NCBI RefSeq assembly: GCF_900105305.1
Contig: NZ_LT629765.1
Span: 2,418,001 to 2,482,000 of the forward strand
Reading direction: 5' to 3'
Length of the DNA: 64,000 nt
From: Corynebacterium timonense
GTDB taxonomy: Bacteria; Actinomycetota; Actinomycetes; Mycobacteriales; Mycobacteriaceae
Below the pieces are notes generated by a model that was given only the letters and a program-made list of their open reading frames with translations, did not search any database and was not told the DNA's origin. Shown piece after piece: positions 16,723 to 26,650 of the stretch. The stretch's first letter is position 1. Every line of letters starts with the position of its first letter. The position numbers were made by a program, and so were the translations under genes.

Positions 16723-17906
16723 GCCGAGTACACCTTTTCCCCGCCCACCCAGGTCTGCCACGTGATCGGCATGCCGGGGCGGTAGGCGAGGTTGATGGCG
16801 CTGGCTGCGTCGAGGACGTGCAGGTCGGCGGCCGCGCCGGGCACGAGTGTGCCCTTGGCGGGGCGGCCCTGCGGGTCCTTCCCGGCGCCGACGTTGTGGC
16901 GTCGCAAAGCCTTTGCCCCGCCTGTGGTGGCGGCGGCGATGGCCTCGTCGAGGGTGAGGCGCTGCTGCAGCACCGCGGTGGTGACGCAGAAGTTCATCGA
17001 GCTGGTGAACGAGGTGCCCGGGTTGAGGTTCGAGGCGATGGCGACGGTGGCGCCGGCGTCGATAAGCGCACGGCCGGGGGCGAGCTGCTCGCGGGTGGAC
17101 AGGTCGCAGGCCGGCAGGAGCGTGGCCACGGTGTCCGAGCCGGCGAGGAGCTCGATGTCGGCGTCGCTGAGGTAGTTGACGTGGTCGACGCTCGCGGCGC
17201 CCATCTCCACGGCGAGGCGCACGCCTGGGCCCTCGCCGAGCTGGTTGCCGTGCACGCGCACGCCCAAGCCGGCGTTCTTTCCGGCCTCCAGGACGCGGCG
17301 CGACTGCTCCTCGGTGAAGGCGCCGCGCTCGCAGAACACGTCGATCCACTGCACGTGGTCTTTCACCGCGTCGAGCATCGGGCCGACGACCTCGGTGACG
17401 TACTCCTCGGCGTCGGCGCCCGGCGGGACGAGGTGAGCGCCGAGGAAGGTGACGTCGTCGACGTGGGAGGCAGCGACGCGGGCGGCCTCCGCCTCGGAGG
17501 CGACGTTGAGGCCGTAGCCGGTCTTCGTTTCAAAGGTGGTGGTGCCGCCTGCGCGGCCGGCGGCGACGCGCTCGGCCACGAGCTGGTGCAGGCGCTCGGT
17601 GGACGCCGAGCGGGTGGCCTCCATCGTCACGGCGATGCCGCCGGCGGCGTAGGACTCCCCCGCCATGCGGGCCTCGAATTCCGCGGCTCGGTCGCCGTCG
17701 AAGACCATGTGGGTGTGGGAGTCGACCCAGCCGGGCAGCACGGCGCGCCCGCCCAGGTCCACGGTGTCGTCGGCGCCGGCTGGGGCGCCGGCCGCGACAC
17801 CCACCCACTCGATGACGCCGCCGTCCATCAGAAGGGCCGCGTCTTTGATGGTGCCGAGCTCCGAGACGGTGCGCAGTTCGGAGATTCCGGTGAGAAGAGT
17901 GCTCAT
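16719..17906 (-). CDS. hutI: imidazolonepropionase
   Basis: A 395-residue amidohydrolase for the third step of histidine degradation, imidazolone-5-propionate to N-formimino-L-glutamate. Metal-ligand motifs include D-S-H-T-H-M early and H-G-N-Q-L-G in the middle. The substrate-loop segment G-G-T-T-T-F-E-T-K-T-G-Y-G-L is typical of HutI. ATG 17906, preceded by GAAAGG, was chosen; upstream sequence belongs to hutU in another frame. It is last of the hutH-hutU-hutI set on this strand, 47 bases after hutU. Its 3' end is duplicated at 15645-15740. Confidence 0.95.
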   Translation of the reverse strand: MSTLLTGISELRTVSELGTIKDAALLMDGGVIEWVGVAAGAPAGADDTVDLGGRAVLPGWVDSHTHMVFDGDRAAEFEARMAGESYAAGGIAVTMEATRSASTERLHQLVAERVAAGRAGGTTTFETKTGYGLNVASEAEAARVAASHVDDVTFLGAHLVPPGADAEEYVTEVVGPMLDAVKDHVQWIDVFCERGAFTEEQSRRVLEAGKNAGLGVRVHGNQLGEGPGVRLAVEMGAASVDHVNYLSDADIELLAGSDTVATLLPACDLSTREQLAPGRALIDAGATVAIASNLNPGTSFTSSMNFCVTTAVLQQRLTLDEAIAAATTGGAKALRRHNVGAGKDPQGRPAKGTLVPGAAADLHVLDAASAINLAYRPGMPITWQTWVGGEKVYSA

Positions 17907-17953
17907 GGGTGCCTTTCTACCTGGGGGGATGCGGGGCGTCGCTAAGCGCGCGT

Positions 17954-19648
17954 TTAGTCGCGCGCCGTGAAACGCATCGGGATGCGCACGCCGCGCTCCT
18001 CGGCCACCTCGTGGGCGCGGGTGTAGCCGGCGTCGACGTGGCGGATGACGCCCATGCCCGGGTCGTTGGTGAGCACCGCCTTCAGCTTGGCCTCGGCGAG
18101 CTCGGTGCCGTCGGCGACGGTGACCTGGCCGGTGTGGATGGAGCGGCCCATGCCCACGCCGCCGCCGTGGTGGATGGACACCCAGGTTGCGCCGCCGGAG
18201 ACGGCGGTCATGGCGTTGAGCAGCGGCCAGTCCGCGACCGCATCGGTGCCGTCGAGCATGGACTCGGTCTCGCGGTAGGGCGAGGCGACGGAGCCGGAGT
18301 CGAGGTGGTCGCGGCCGATGACGATCGGCGCCTTGACCTTGCCCTCCTTGACCAGGTTGTTGAAGATCACGCCGGCCTTGGCGCGCTCGCCGTAGCCGAG
18401 CCAGCAGATGCGGGCGGGCAGGCCCTCGAACTCGACGTACTCCTCGGCGGCGTCGAGCCAGTGGTGCAGGTGCTCGTTGTCGGGGAAGGCCTCCTTGATG
18501 GCCTGGTCGGTGACCTTGATGTCCTCCGGGTCGCCGGAGAGAGCCACCCAGCGGAACGGGCCGAGGCCCTCGCAGAACAGCGGGCGGATGTAGGCGGGCA
18601 CGAAGCCGGGGAACTCGAAGGCGCGGGTGTAGCCGGCCTTGCGGGCCTCGTCGCGGATGGAGTTGCCGTAGTCGAAGACCTCGGCGCCTTCGTCCTGGAA
18701 CTCGACCATCGCCTGGACCTGGGCGGCCATGGATTCGCGGGCCTTCTTGGTAAAGGTCACTGGGTCGGCGGCCGCCTCGGTGCGCCACTCGTCGACGGTG
18801 ATCTCGGTGGGGAGGTAGGACAGCGGGTCGTGCGCGGAGGTCTGGTCGGTGACGATGTCCACGGTGACCTCGCCGGCGCGGTGGCGGCGCAGCATCTCCG
18901 GGAAGACCTCGGCGGCGTTGCCCACCAGGCCGACGGACAGGGCCTTCTTCTGCTCTTTCGCCTCGGTGACCAGGCGGATCGCCTCGTCGATGTCGGTGGT
19001 GACCTCGTCGAGGTAGCGCTTTGCTTGACGACGCCTCAGGCGCGTCTCGTCCACATCGACGATGAGGCAGGCGCCGCCGTTGAGGGTGACCGCCAGCGGC
19101 TGGGCGCCGCCCATGCCGCCGCAGCCGCCGGTGAGGGTCAGCGTGCCGGCGAGGGTGTCGCCGAAGCGCTTCTTCGCCACCGCGTAGAAGGTCTCAAACG
19201 TGCCCTGCAGGATGCCCTGGGTGGCGATGTAGATCCAGGAGCCGGCCGTCATCTGGCCGTACATCATGAGGCCCTCGTCCTCGAGGGAGCGGAAGTGCTC
19301 CCAGTTGGCCCAGTCGCCGACGAGGTTGGAGTTGGCGATGAGCACGCGCGGCGCCCACTCGTTGGTGCGGAACACGCCGACGGGCTTGCCGGACTGGACC
19401 AGCAGGGTCTCGTCGGACTCGAGGTCTGTCAGCGTGTCGATGATCGCGTCGAAGGCCTCCCAGCTGCGGGCGGCGCGGCCGGTGCCGCCGTAGACGACGA
19501 GGGTGTCGGGGTGCTCGGCGACCTCGGGGTCGAGGTTGTTCTGCAGCATGCGCAGCGGCGCTTCGGTCTGCCAGGACTTGGCGGTCAGCTCGGTGCCGCG
19601 GGGTGCGCGCACCTCGCGGGCGCCTTCGGCCCAGTTCTTCTCGGTCAT
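17954..19648 (-). CDS. hutU: urocanate hydratase
   Basis: A 564-residue enzyme, full length for the family, converting urocanate to imidazolone propionate with NAD+ as electrophile. Signature stretches include [11 protein letters not shown] near the start, [15 protein letters not shown] (NAD site), [21 protein letters not shown], and [13 protein letters not shown]. It follows hutH after about 180 bases that contain a terminator-like hairpin, so part of its expression may be separate from hutH. Confidence 0.97.
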   Translation of the reverse strand: MTEKNWAEGAREVRAPRGTELTAKSWQTEAPLRMLQNNLDPEVAEHPDTLVVYGGTGRAARSWEAFDAIIDTLTDLESDETLLVQSGKPVGVFRTNEWAPRVLIANSNLVGDWANWEHFRSLEDEGLMMYGQMTAGSWIYIATQGILQGTFETFYAVAKKRFGDTLAGTLTLTGGCGGMGGAQPLAVTLNGGACLIVDVDETRLRRRQAKRYLDEVTTDIDEAIRLVTEAKEQKKALSVGLVGNAAEVFPEMLRRHRAGEVTVDIVTDQTSAHDPLSYLPTEITVDEWRTEAAADPVTFTKKARESMAAQVQAMVEFQDEGAEVFDYGNSIRDEARKAGYTRAFEFPGFVPAYIRPLFCEGLGPFRWVALSGDPEDIKVTDQAIKEAFPDNEHLHHWLDAAEEYVEFEGLPARICWLGYGERAKAGVIFNNLVKEGKVKAPIVIGRDHLDSGSVASPYRETESMLDGTDAVADWPLLNAMTAVSGGATWVSIHHGGGVGMGRSIHTGQVTVADGTELAEAKLKAVLTNDPGMGVIRHVDAGYTRAHEVAEERGVRIPMRFTARD

Positions 19649-19782
19649 GAGTTCCTCCTTACAGGTAGGGTGTCACGCGCTGCGGGCCGGTGTCCCGGGG
19701 CTGTCCCCGCCAACGGTGGGCTGCGTTTCGTTCAGCGCCGATGGTAACGCGCGCCACACCAGGGGCACGACACAAAAAAGAA

Positions 19783-19812
19783 CCCGGGTGTCTCGAATTC
19801 GAGACGACCGGG
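19783..19812 (-). terminator. hairpin with U-tract between hutH and hutU
   Basis: The palindrome GTCTCGAATTCGAGAC lies inside outer arms CCCGG/CCGGG. Read on the minus strand it is followed directly by TTCTTTTTTG. It sits 3' of hutH and before hutU, so it could terminate or attenuate transcription from the hutH promoter and lower hutU-hutI output relative to hutH. Confidence 0.65.
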
Positions 19813-19824
19813 CGTTACCGCTGC

Positions 19825-21381
19825 TTATCGAAGGGTTCCGACGCGCTTTTCGACGCCCTCCACGTACGCCCCGCCCTTCACCAGCGCCACGGAGTGCTCG
19901 ATCTCCGGGGAGAGGAAGCGGTCCGTTCCCGGGCCCTCGACCACGGAGCGCAGGACGTCGATCGCCGCCTGCGTGCCGGGCGCCGCAGCGCCCTCGCGCA
20001 TGTCGATGGCACGGGCCGCCGTGAGGATCTCGATGGCGAGCACGCGCTGCAGGCCGTCGATGCTGCGGCGCAGCTTGCGCGCCGCCGACCACCCGAGCGA
20101 GACGTGGTCCTCCTGCATCGCCGACGACGGGATCGAATCCGCCGACGCCGGGGTGGCGTTGCGCTTCAGTTCGCTGACGATGCCCGCCTGCGTGTACTGC
20201 GCGATCATGTGCCCGGAGTCCACGCCCGGGTCGTCCGCAAGGAAGGCGGTGAGCCCGCGGTTGCGCGCGGTGTCCAGGAAGCGGTCCGTGCGGCGCTCGC
20301 TCATCGACGCCACATCGGCCACCACAATGGCCAGGAAGTCCAACACGTAGGCCACCGGCGCCCCGTGGAAGTTGCCGTTGGAGGCGACGCGCCCGTCCAG
20401 CGCCACCACTGGGTTGTCTACCGCCGCGGCCAGCTCGCGGCCCGCCACCAGCTCGGCGTGGGCGAGCGTGTCGCGGAAACCGCCAGCCACCTGCGGGGAG
20501 CAGCGCACCGAGTACGCGTCCTGCACCTGCTTTTCCTTGAATTCCTCCGCGGCCGCGGCGAGGATCTCCGAGCCGGCGGCGACGGCGCGGATGTTCGCCG
20601 CGGCGTCCGCCTGTCCCGGGTGGGGGCGCAGCTGCTGCAGGTCGTCGGCGAAGACGGTGAGTGTCCCGTTAAGCCCTTCGACCGTCATAGCGGTGGCGAT
20701 GTCGGCGACCTTCGCCGCCTCGCGCAGGTCGGCGATGGCCAGGCAGAGCTGGCCGAGCATGCCGTCGGTGCCGTTGATGAGCGCCAGGCCCTCCTTCTCC
20801 TCGAGTGCCAGCGGCTCGATGCCCGCGGCGGCCAGCGCGTCTGAGGAGGCGACGACCTCGCCGCCGTCCACGCGCACCTCGCCCTCGCCGAGCAGCGCCA
20901 GGGCGCAGTGGGCCAGTGGGGCCAGGTCGCCGGAGCAGCCCAGCGAGCCGTACTCGCGCACCACCGGGGTGATGTGCGCGTTGAGCACCTGTGCGTAGGT
21001 CTCGGCCACGACCGGGCGCACGCCGGTGCGGCCGGTGCACAGCGTGGACAAGCGAAGGAGCATCAACGCGCGGATGACCTCCTCTTCGACCTCCGGGCCG
21101 GAGCCAGCCGCGTGCGAACGGACCAGCGAGAGCTGCAGCTGTGCGCGCAGGTGCTCGGGGATGTGGCGGCGGGCGAGTGCGCCGAAACCGGTGGAGATGC
21201 CGTAGACGGGCGTCGGGTCGTTCGCCAGCTCCTCGACGCGCTGGCGGGTCGCGGCGACCTCGTCGAGCGCGGCCGGGTCGATCTCGACGGTTGCGCCGTG
21301 GCGGGCGACGGCGACGACCTCCTCGACGCTGAGCGCGCCGATGCCGACGGTGACGGTGGCAGGGGAGGTGGAGGTGGTCAT
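19825..21381 (-). CDS. hutH: histidine ammonia-lyase
   Basis: A 518-residue lyase converting histidine to urocanate and ammonia, first step of the hut pathway. The segment G-S-L-G-C-S-G-D-L-A-P-L-A-H carries the tripeptide that cyclises into the MIO prosthetic group. Here it is Cys-Ser-Gly rather than the common Ala-Ser-Gly, with the essential Ser kept. Y-G-I-S-T-G-F-G and Q-E-D-H-V-S are the other active-site landmarks. ATG 21381 is preceded by AAAGGAC; a longer frame to 21594 is not supported. Immediately upstream begins the IS-rich island that separates it from the regulator, permease and hutG genes. Confidence 0.96.
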   Translation of the reverse strand: MTTSTSPATVTVGIGALSVEEVVAVARHGATVEIDPAALDEVAATRQRVEELANDPTPVYGISTGFGALARRHIPEHLRAQLQLSLVRSHAAGSGPEVEEEVIRALMLLRLSTLCTGRTGVRPVVAETYAQVLNAHITPVVREYGSLGCSGDLAPLAHCALALLGEGEVRVDGGEVVASSDALAAAGIEPLALEEKEGLALINGTDGMLGQLCLAIADLREAAKVADIATAMTVEGLNGTLTVFADDLQQLRPHPGQADAAANIRAVAAGSEILAAAAEEFKEKQVQDAYSVRCSPQVAGGFRDTLAHAELVAGRELAAAVDNPVVALDGRVASNGNFHGAPVAYVLDFLAIVVADVASMSERRTDRFLDTARNRGLTAFLADDPGVDSGHMIAQYTQAGIVSELKRNATPASADSIPSSAMQEDHVSLGWSAARKLRRSIDGLQRVLAIEILTAARAIDMREGAAAPGTQAAIDVLRSVVEGPGTDRFLSPEIEHSVALVKGGAYVEGVEKRVGTLR

Positions 21382-21767
21382 AGCTGTCCTTTCTGCGGGG
21401 TGCATGCGTGATCGGAGCCCCTGCGAGGGCTCGAGTGGGTACAGCGCGCGACAGCCAGACGCGACGGGGGTAAGTGTAGCGGGTGAGTGCGGTGGGGCGC
21501 TACGGGTGGGGTGGCGGGCACGTGCAACCATGGCGTCGTGGGGGTGCGTAGGGACTTGCTTGAGCGCGAGGTGCTCGGGGGGTTGGACAAGCATTACCAG
21601 CTACGTCGGCCAGTAGCGTTCCTGTAGGGTACCGCCCTCCGTGGTACTGCATGTGGTACTGGTTGTCCATGGACGGCTGCATTGGCGACATTGTGGCGAA
21701 AATGGGGAGAGCCTCCGCCGGCATAAGGTTCACCGAGCTGGAAAGAGTGTGTGACCACTACTTTGAG
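21382..21767. other. hutH upstream region, left edge of the IS-rich island
   Basis: No gene is supported. The first part must contain the hutH promoter on the minus strand, but I cannot pick a convincing -35/-10 pair or regulator site. From about 21600 onward the composition shifts and the sequence runs into the end of an IS256-type element. Confidence 0.4.
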
Positions 21768-22828
21768 AAGGTTGCGTCCGTTAGCGTGGTGTATCTGTGA
21801 CTGTCGGTGAGGGGCCTCATGAATGTGTGAGGCGGTAACCGCAGTACCTTTCGAATCAATTCCAACATCTCCTCGAAAGGAACCAACGCGATGGCCGCTG
21901 GACCCAATCATATCGACCCGACCGCCTATCTTGATGAGCTGCTCGCCCACACATCCCCGGGTCTGATGCGTCAGATGCTGCAGGATGTCATCAACCAGAT
22001 CCTTGTCCACCCAAGCAGACAGCGTCTGCGGGGCTGACTACGCCACCGTCAGCGACACCCGCACCAACCACCGAAACGGCTACCGCCACCGCGACCTGGA
22101 CCTTCGTGTGGGCACCATCGACGTGAGAATCCCGAAACTTCGCCACGGATCATTCTTCCCCGACTGGTTGCCCCCGCGCCGCTTAAGAGCAGAACGCGCC
22201 CTGGCTACCGTCGTAGCCACCTGCTACCTCAAGGGGGTCTCCACCCGCCGCATGAATGACCTGGTCGCCACCTGCGGGATCACCAACCTGTCGAAGTCGC
22301 AGGTGTCTACCATGGCCAAAGAACTCGACGTGATGGTCGACAACTTCCGCACCCGCCCGTTGGGCACCGGCCCCTACCTCTATTTTTCCTGCGACGCGCT
22401 GACGATGAAGGTGCGTGAAGGTGGGCGCGTCGTGAAAACCAGCGTGCTGCTGGCCACCGGGGTTAACGCCGACGGGTACCGGGAGTTGTGTGGTATGCAG
22501 GTCGCCACCGCCGAATCGGTCGCGTCGTGGACCGGGTTCTTCCGCGACCTGAAAGCCCGGGGCCTGGATCAGGTGTACCTGGTCACCAGCGACGCCCACC
22601 TAGGCATCCAAGCCGCTGTGGGTGACTGCCTACCCAACGCGTCCTGGCAGCGGTGCCGCACCCATTTCGCGAAGAATCTGTCATCGATGGTGCCGAAAAC
22701 TTAAGTGGCCGACATTGTCGGCGATGTTTCACACGATCTTCCAGCAACCCGACGCCCACACCGTGTGGGACCAGGCCCGAGACGTTGTCGAGTTTTGCCA
22801 GCAGACATTCCCCCATGTGGCGCATTCA
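21768..22828 (+). pseudogene. IS256-family transposase, 5' part with left end, frameshifted and interrupted
   Basis: The element end is near 21768. It is recognised because the same end sequence (G-C-G-T-G-G-T-G-T-A context) recurs near 31550, 35640 and 52715. The transposase starts at ATG 21891 (A-G-P-N-H-I-D-P-T-A-Y-L-D-E-L-L) and shifts frame near 22000. It then runs through the IS256 core, including F-S-C-D-A-L-T-M-K-V-R-E-G and V-T-S-D-A-H-L-G-I, to F-C-Q-Q-T-F-P-H-V-A near 22825. The continuation of the same protein appears at 26084. So about 3.2 kb of other elements have landed inside this gene. It is inactive. Confidence 0.85.
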
Positions 22829-22839
22829 CCTGGAGGAAT

Positions 22840-22926
22840 GTGTCTGATCTGATGTAGTTGGTCCGGTTCGGTTTGGGAAGTAGGCCGTGTTGGCGGCCTG
22901 TTTTGGTACGTTTCAGCGCGGAAAAT
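22840..22926 (-). repeat. 85-95 bp interspersed repeat, copy 1
   Basis: Reverse complement of the segments at 32359-32432 and 35631-35721, nearly identical. It contains a short hairpin (AGGCCG...CGGCCT). Its position beside different IS remnants suggests it is the end of an insertion sequence or a favoured target segment. I cannot assign it to a family. Confidence 0.75.
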
Positions 22927-24180
22927 TAGGCCACTTCTCCATGTGGCTGTGACTGGTGTGGCCCCTTTTTTGGATAGGGAAAGGGCCATGCCGATAACGA
23001 TCCCCCAGTAGGTTTCTGTTCCTGAGAAATGTCCCGCCTTCGTTTGTCCGCGAGGTCTGAACTGCTCCCCATTAGTTGGACTGAGAAATCAGTTGCTAAC
23101 AACTAGTGGGGAGCATGTTCTTTGAGAGCACGTAGTTCGCTGAGTGAAGTTCAGCGTGAGCAGTTAGTCGACCTTTTCGAGCAGGGAATGGGTTCCAGAG
23201 CCGCTGCTCGTGTTGTCGGTGTCTCGAGGGATGCAGCGCGCTGCCTCTATCGCCGTTTCCAACTGCGTGGCAGGCTATGTCTCGTGGAGAAACCGAACAA
23301 GCAGCGCTACTCCTTCGAGACGAAGAAGGAGGTTGTGGAACGTCATCTGGCCGGTGAGTCGAAGATGGATCTTGCCCGAGAGTTCAATCTTTCATCCGAC
23401 CAACTCGTCAAGGACTGGGTGATTAAGTGGCGCAAAGGCGGCGACGAGGCTCTGCGCCCGAAGCCGAAGGGCAGGCCGAAAGGTTCAGGCAAACCGAAGG
23501 TGCTTTCTGAGGAAGAAAAGCTTCGCTGCCAGGTTGAACGGCTGGAAGCGGAAATCGCCTACTTAAAAAAATTGCGGGACTTGAGGAACCAGGGACACGC
23601 CTAAAAGCCCAGGCGATCGTCATCCTCAAGTCACACCACCGCTTGGAGTACCTCCTGGATGCGGCCGACATGGCACGCTCGACTTTCTTCTACCACCAGA
23701 AACGACTCACCGCACCGGATAAACATGCCGAGCTCAAACAGGCGATCCGGGACAGTTTTAAGCGCAACAAACACCGCTACGGCTACCGGCGGGTACTGCT
23801 CGACCTTCGGAACCAAGGTTGGATAGTCAACCACAAACTTGTCTTAAAGCTCATGCGCGAGATGGGCTTGAAGGCCAAGATCCGCCTGCGCAGGCCCTAC
23901 GTCTCCTACGCAGGCACAACCAGTCACATCGCCGAGAACACACTCGAGCGCAACTTCACCCCGGATAAGCCCAACTCTGTTTTCGTCAGCGACGTCACCG
24001 AGTTCAAGGTCGCCGGCCGCAAGGTGTATCTCTCACCGGTGATGGACCTGTTCGACCGCTCAATCGTCGCCCACACAGTGGCCACATCGCCGACTACAGC
24101 GTTGACCTCGGCCTCGTTGGCGCAGGCGATCGAAGCGTGTGCTCCAGAGCCGGGCTGGATGATCCACACCGATCAAGGAT
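22927..24180 (+). mobile_element. IS3-family, IS150-like element, 3' end truncated
   Basis: An insertion sequence starting near 23040 with orfA and orfB. Its left end carries the inverted words CCCCATTAGTT and AACTAGTGGGG around 23070-23114. The right part is cut at about 24180, within the conserved I-H-T-D-Q-G-F segment of the integrase domain, by the adjoining IS3 element. It therefore lacks its right end and a complete catalytic domain and should be immobile. Confidence 0.8.
23122..23604 (+). CDS. IS150-like transposase OrfA
   Basis: A 160-residue helix-turn-helix protein with two HTH repeats (S-L-S-E-V-Q-R-E-Q-L; then F-E-T-K-K-E-V-V-E-R-H-L-A-G-E-S) and a leucine-zipper-like end. Before its stop there is a run of seven A (23565-23571) in the TTAAAAAAA context. 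That is the usual slippery site for the -1 frameshift that fuses OrfA to OrfB in IS3-family elements. The start codon is a TTG near 23116-23122. Intact by itself, but its partner is truncated. Confidence 0.8.
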   Translation: MRARSSLSEVQREQLVDLFEQGMGSRAAARVVGVSRDAARCLYRRFQLRGRLCLVEKPNKQRYSFETKKEVVERHLAGESKMDLAREFNLSSDQLVKDWVIKWRKGGDEALRPKPKGRPKGSGKPKVLSEEEKLRCQVERLEAEIAYLKKLRDLRNQGHA

Positions 24181-24203
24181 TTGTCAAGCCCCGAGTTTTG
24201 TAG
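23571..24203 (+). pseudogene. IS150-like transposase OrfB, truncated
   Basis: The integrase-like frame entered by the -1 shift continues through K-A-Q-A-I-V-I-L-K-S-H-H, H-R-Y-G-Y-R-R and the first catalytic Asp context (F-V-S-D-V-T-E-F). It ends just after M-I-H-T-D-Q-G-F at 24180. The last few codons come from the neighbouring element. The glutamate-containing end of the DDE domain is absent, so it cannot be active. Confidence 0.85.
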
Positions 24204-25472
24204 AGGGTTTTATTGTTGTCGATTAGGCCGCTTGGGTGTTCGCGGCGGTGTATTCCTGATGGGCCTGGCGGGGCGGGCGGTACCCTAGCGCCGAGTGCAC
24301 ACGACGGTTGTTGTACCAGCCGACCCATGTCGACGTCGCGACGAGAACATCTCGCAGCCCCGGCCAGGTCCTACGGTCGATGAGTTCAGCGCTTCTGCCA
24401 TTGCGTTGTCTCAGGAGTCTCCCTGCGAGCCAACCGAGGCGATAACCTGCGACTGGGCCAAGGTCTCTCCGTAGACGACCGACCTGTACTGCACGCCCCT
24501 GTCTAAAGTGATGGATCAGACCGGAGACATCTTCACCGGCGCGCAGGCGCGCTGACAAGGCCATGTCAAGTGCGTCTTTAGCCAGCGATGTGCGCATGTG
24601 GTTGGTGATCTGCCAGCCAACAATCTCCCGGGTATACGCGTCGAGGACGAACGAGGCGTACACCCACCCGACACGCGTGGGGATGTATGTGATATCCGCG
24701 ACCCACAGCCGGTTCGGCGCATCGACACAAAAGTCGCGTGTGACCACATCGGATGGGCAGTTATCGGGGGCAGCGCTCACGGGTGGAGGGCTTTTTCTTC
24801 CGGCGCCGGATACCACGGATGCCTTCGAGTGCCATGAGGCGCTCAACGGTGCACCGGGCGAGGTGACCGAAGTCGCCTCGGCGATTGACCTCGGCCCATA
24901 GTTTGCGCGCTCCATAGCAGGAGTAGTTGTCGTCGTAGATGGCACGCAAAGCTTTGCGTAGTTGTCGGTCGCGGATAGATCGAGATGATTCAGGCCGGGA
25001 TTTGTGGGCGTAGTAGGTGCTCAGGGCGATTGTCGCGTTGGTTGCTGAAAGGGCGCGAATAATCGGCTCGACCCCGAATTCCTCCCGGTTGTCGTCGATG
25101 AACCGGACGACTGCGTGTGTGGGCGCTCGCACGCGGGCGCGAAAAAAGCTGATGCTCTTTTCAAAATCTCGTTGGCGCGCTTCGCTTCAATCAGTTCAGC
25201 TCGCAGTCTGCGGTTTTCTGCTGCAAGATCCATAGATTCAGCCGGGGTTGCCGCGCCGGATTGTTTATGAGCGCGGACCCAGCCGCGCAGAGTTTCCTTG
25301 CTCATTCCGAGCTCGACAGCGATGCGGGATATCGCACCACGAGACGTGTCAGGGTCAGCTTGCGCGTGCAGCACCAGTTCGATGGCGCGCTGCCTCAACT
25401 CAGGCGTGTACTTCGAGGGCATGTGTAGGGCTCCTTTTCCAAATTCCTACCCTCCATTAAACCCGGGGCGAA
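24181..25472 (-). mobile_element. degenerate IS3-family element, copy 1
   Basis: An IS3-type element read on the minus strand. OrfA lies at 25021-25422 (M-P-S-K-Y-T-P-E-L-R-Q-R). OrfB is broken into frames 24761-25132 and 24223-24945. The ends are imperfect inverted repeats near 24181 and 25472. OrfB has a frameshift at a CCCCCG run (about 24765) and another shift in the I-H-H-(S)-D-R-G-V-Q-Y region, plus a small deletion before E-L-I-D-R-R-T-W. A second copy at 32990-34300 carries the same lesions. Not functional. Confidence 0.85.
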
Positions 25473-25474
25473 CC

Positions 25475-25987
25475 ATGTGCACGCCTGACCGCAACATCAA
25501 CCCCGAGCAAGTCAGCAGACTCGCTCACGGACAATGGTGCCACCTGGGCCAAAACATCGTCATCCTGGGCAAATCCTCAGTTGGTAAAACCTACCTCGCC
25601 CAAGCACTCATCACCGCAGCATGCCGCAACGACTACTCCGCACGGTTCTACCGCACCGACATGCTCGCCGCCGAACTGGCAGTCCTCCAACCCGATAACC
25701 CCACACGGCTGAAGTTCATCCAGCAACTCCACGACGTCGATGTCCTAGTCCTGGATGACTTTCTCACCACACCTGTTGATGCCGCGACCGCGCACCAGCT
25801 ACTCAATATCCTCGCCGGGCGGGAACGCAAAGTCTCAACCATTGTGACCTCACAGTTCACCCCACACGAGTGGTACAAGTCCATCCCCGACGCCGTGATC
25901 TCCGAGTCAATCCTCAACCGACTCGTCTCCGGCGCCGAAATCATCACACTCGAAGGACCAAACATGCGCCTGACCACCAACGCATAA
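25475..25987 (+). pseudogene. IS21-family helper ATPase IstB, 5'-truncated
   Basis: The C-terminal two thirds of IstB: Walker A G-K-S-S-V-G-K-T, Walker B V-L-V-L-D-D-F, and the sensor region T-S-Q-F. It normally assists the IstA transposase in target choice. The start is replaced by the adjacent IS3 end, and no istA lies in front, so this is a remnant. The stop is followed by the IS21 right end. Confidence 0.85.
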
Positions 25988-26082
25988 CAACCGGAAACGC
26001 CTGAGTGAGATACCGCTACCGGGTACCCACTCAGGCGCTACCAGATACTCACCACACCGCTACCATTTCGGTCTTCTGAACA
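25954..26082 (+). repeat. IS21 right end, copy A
   Basis: The segment contains the inverted words CGCCTGAGTG and CACTCAGGCG (a likely terminator for istB) and terminal sub-repeats such as GCTACCAGATACTCAC. The latter mirror GTGAGTATCCGGTAGC at the IS21 left end near 32712. The same block recurs at 26651-26781 and 34302-34429, marking three separate IS21 ends. Confidence 0.8.
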
Positions 26083-26083
26083 G

Positions 26084-26364
26084 TTGGCGTTTACGAATGC
26101 GCCGAAAGCGGTGTGGACGAAGGTGTGGTCAAACAACCCCACCGAAAGGCTCAACCGGGAGATCAGACGCCGCACCGACGTCGTGGGGATTGTCCCCAAC
26201 CGCGACGCCGTCGTGCGTCTGGTCGGGGCGGTACTCGCCGAGCAACACGAGTGAGAGGGATCCAACAGAAACGCTACATGTCGCTCACCAGCCTGGAACA
26301 GACCAAGACGATGATGACAGCCACCGTCATTGATGCCGGCGAATCCACTCAGGAGGTTGCATGA
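26084..26364 (+). pseudogene. IS256-family transposase, 3' remnant
   Basis: Continuation of the transposase broken at 22828. It starts [23 protein letters not shown], the conserved IS256 segment after the catalytic Glu region. It runs to a premature TGA at 26252, and the terminal part (M-S-L-T-S-L-E-Q-T-K-T) follows in another frame to 26364. So both a large insertion and a small deletion damage the gene. Confidence 0.85.
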
Positions 26365-26459
26365 GCCCACGCCAGCACAGAGCTCGTGACGGCCCCTGAC
26401 ACCGTCACCCTGCTTGTTCTTATCGAAAGGCAGATACACCACCACCGTGGACTTGACCC

Positions 26460-26597
26460 TCGAAGCCGCACGCCAGACGGGACGTCTTCGCCTGGTGTGT
26501 GCGCTACAACCAGAAACGCAGACACTCATGGTGCGATTATCTCTCGCCCATCGAGTACGAAAACCGCACCTGCGGTAAACTCACCCTGACCGCATAA
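26460..26597 (+). pseudogene. IS3-family OrfB 3' remnant
   Basis: Residues R-Y-N-Q-K-R-R-H-S-W-C-D-Y-L-S-P-I-E-Y-E are the terminal block of an IS3-family integrase domain, ending at TAA 26595. No other part of this element is nearby; it abuts the IS256 3' remnant. Confidence 0.7.
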
Positions 26598-26650
26598 GTT
26601 CAATTCCCTGTGTCCACTTTCCAGGGGTCGGGCCCCCTGGGCTTGACACG

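Noticed and set aside
16719..18788. A 689-codon HutI with a long N-terminal extension
   Set aside because: The extra 294 codons are hutU read in another frame; ATG 17906 with GAAAGG is the proper start.
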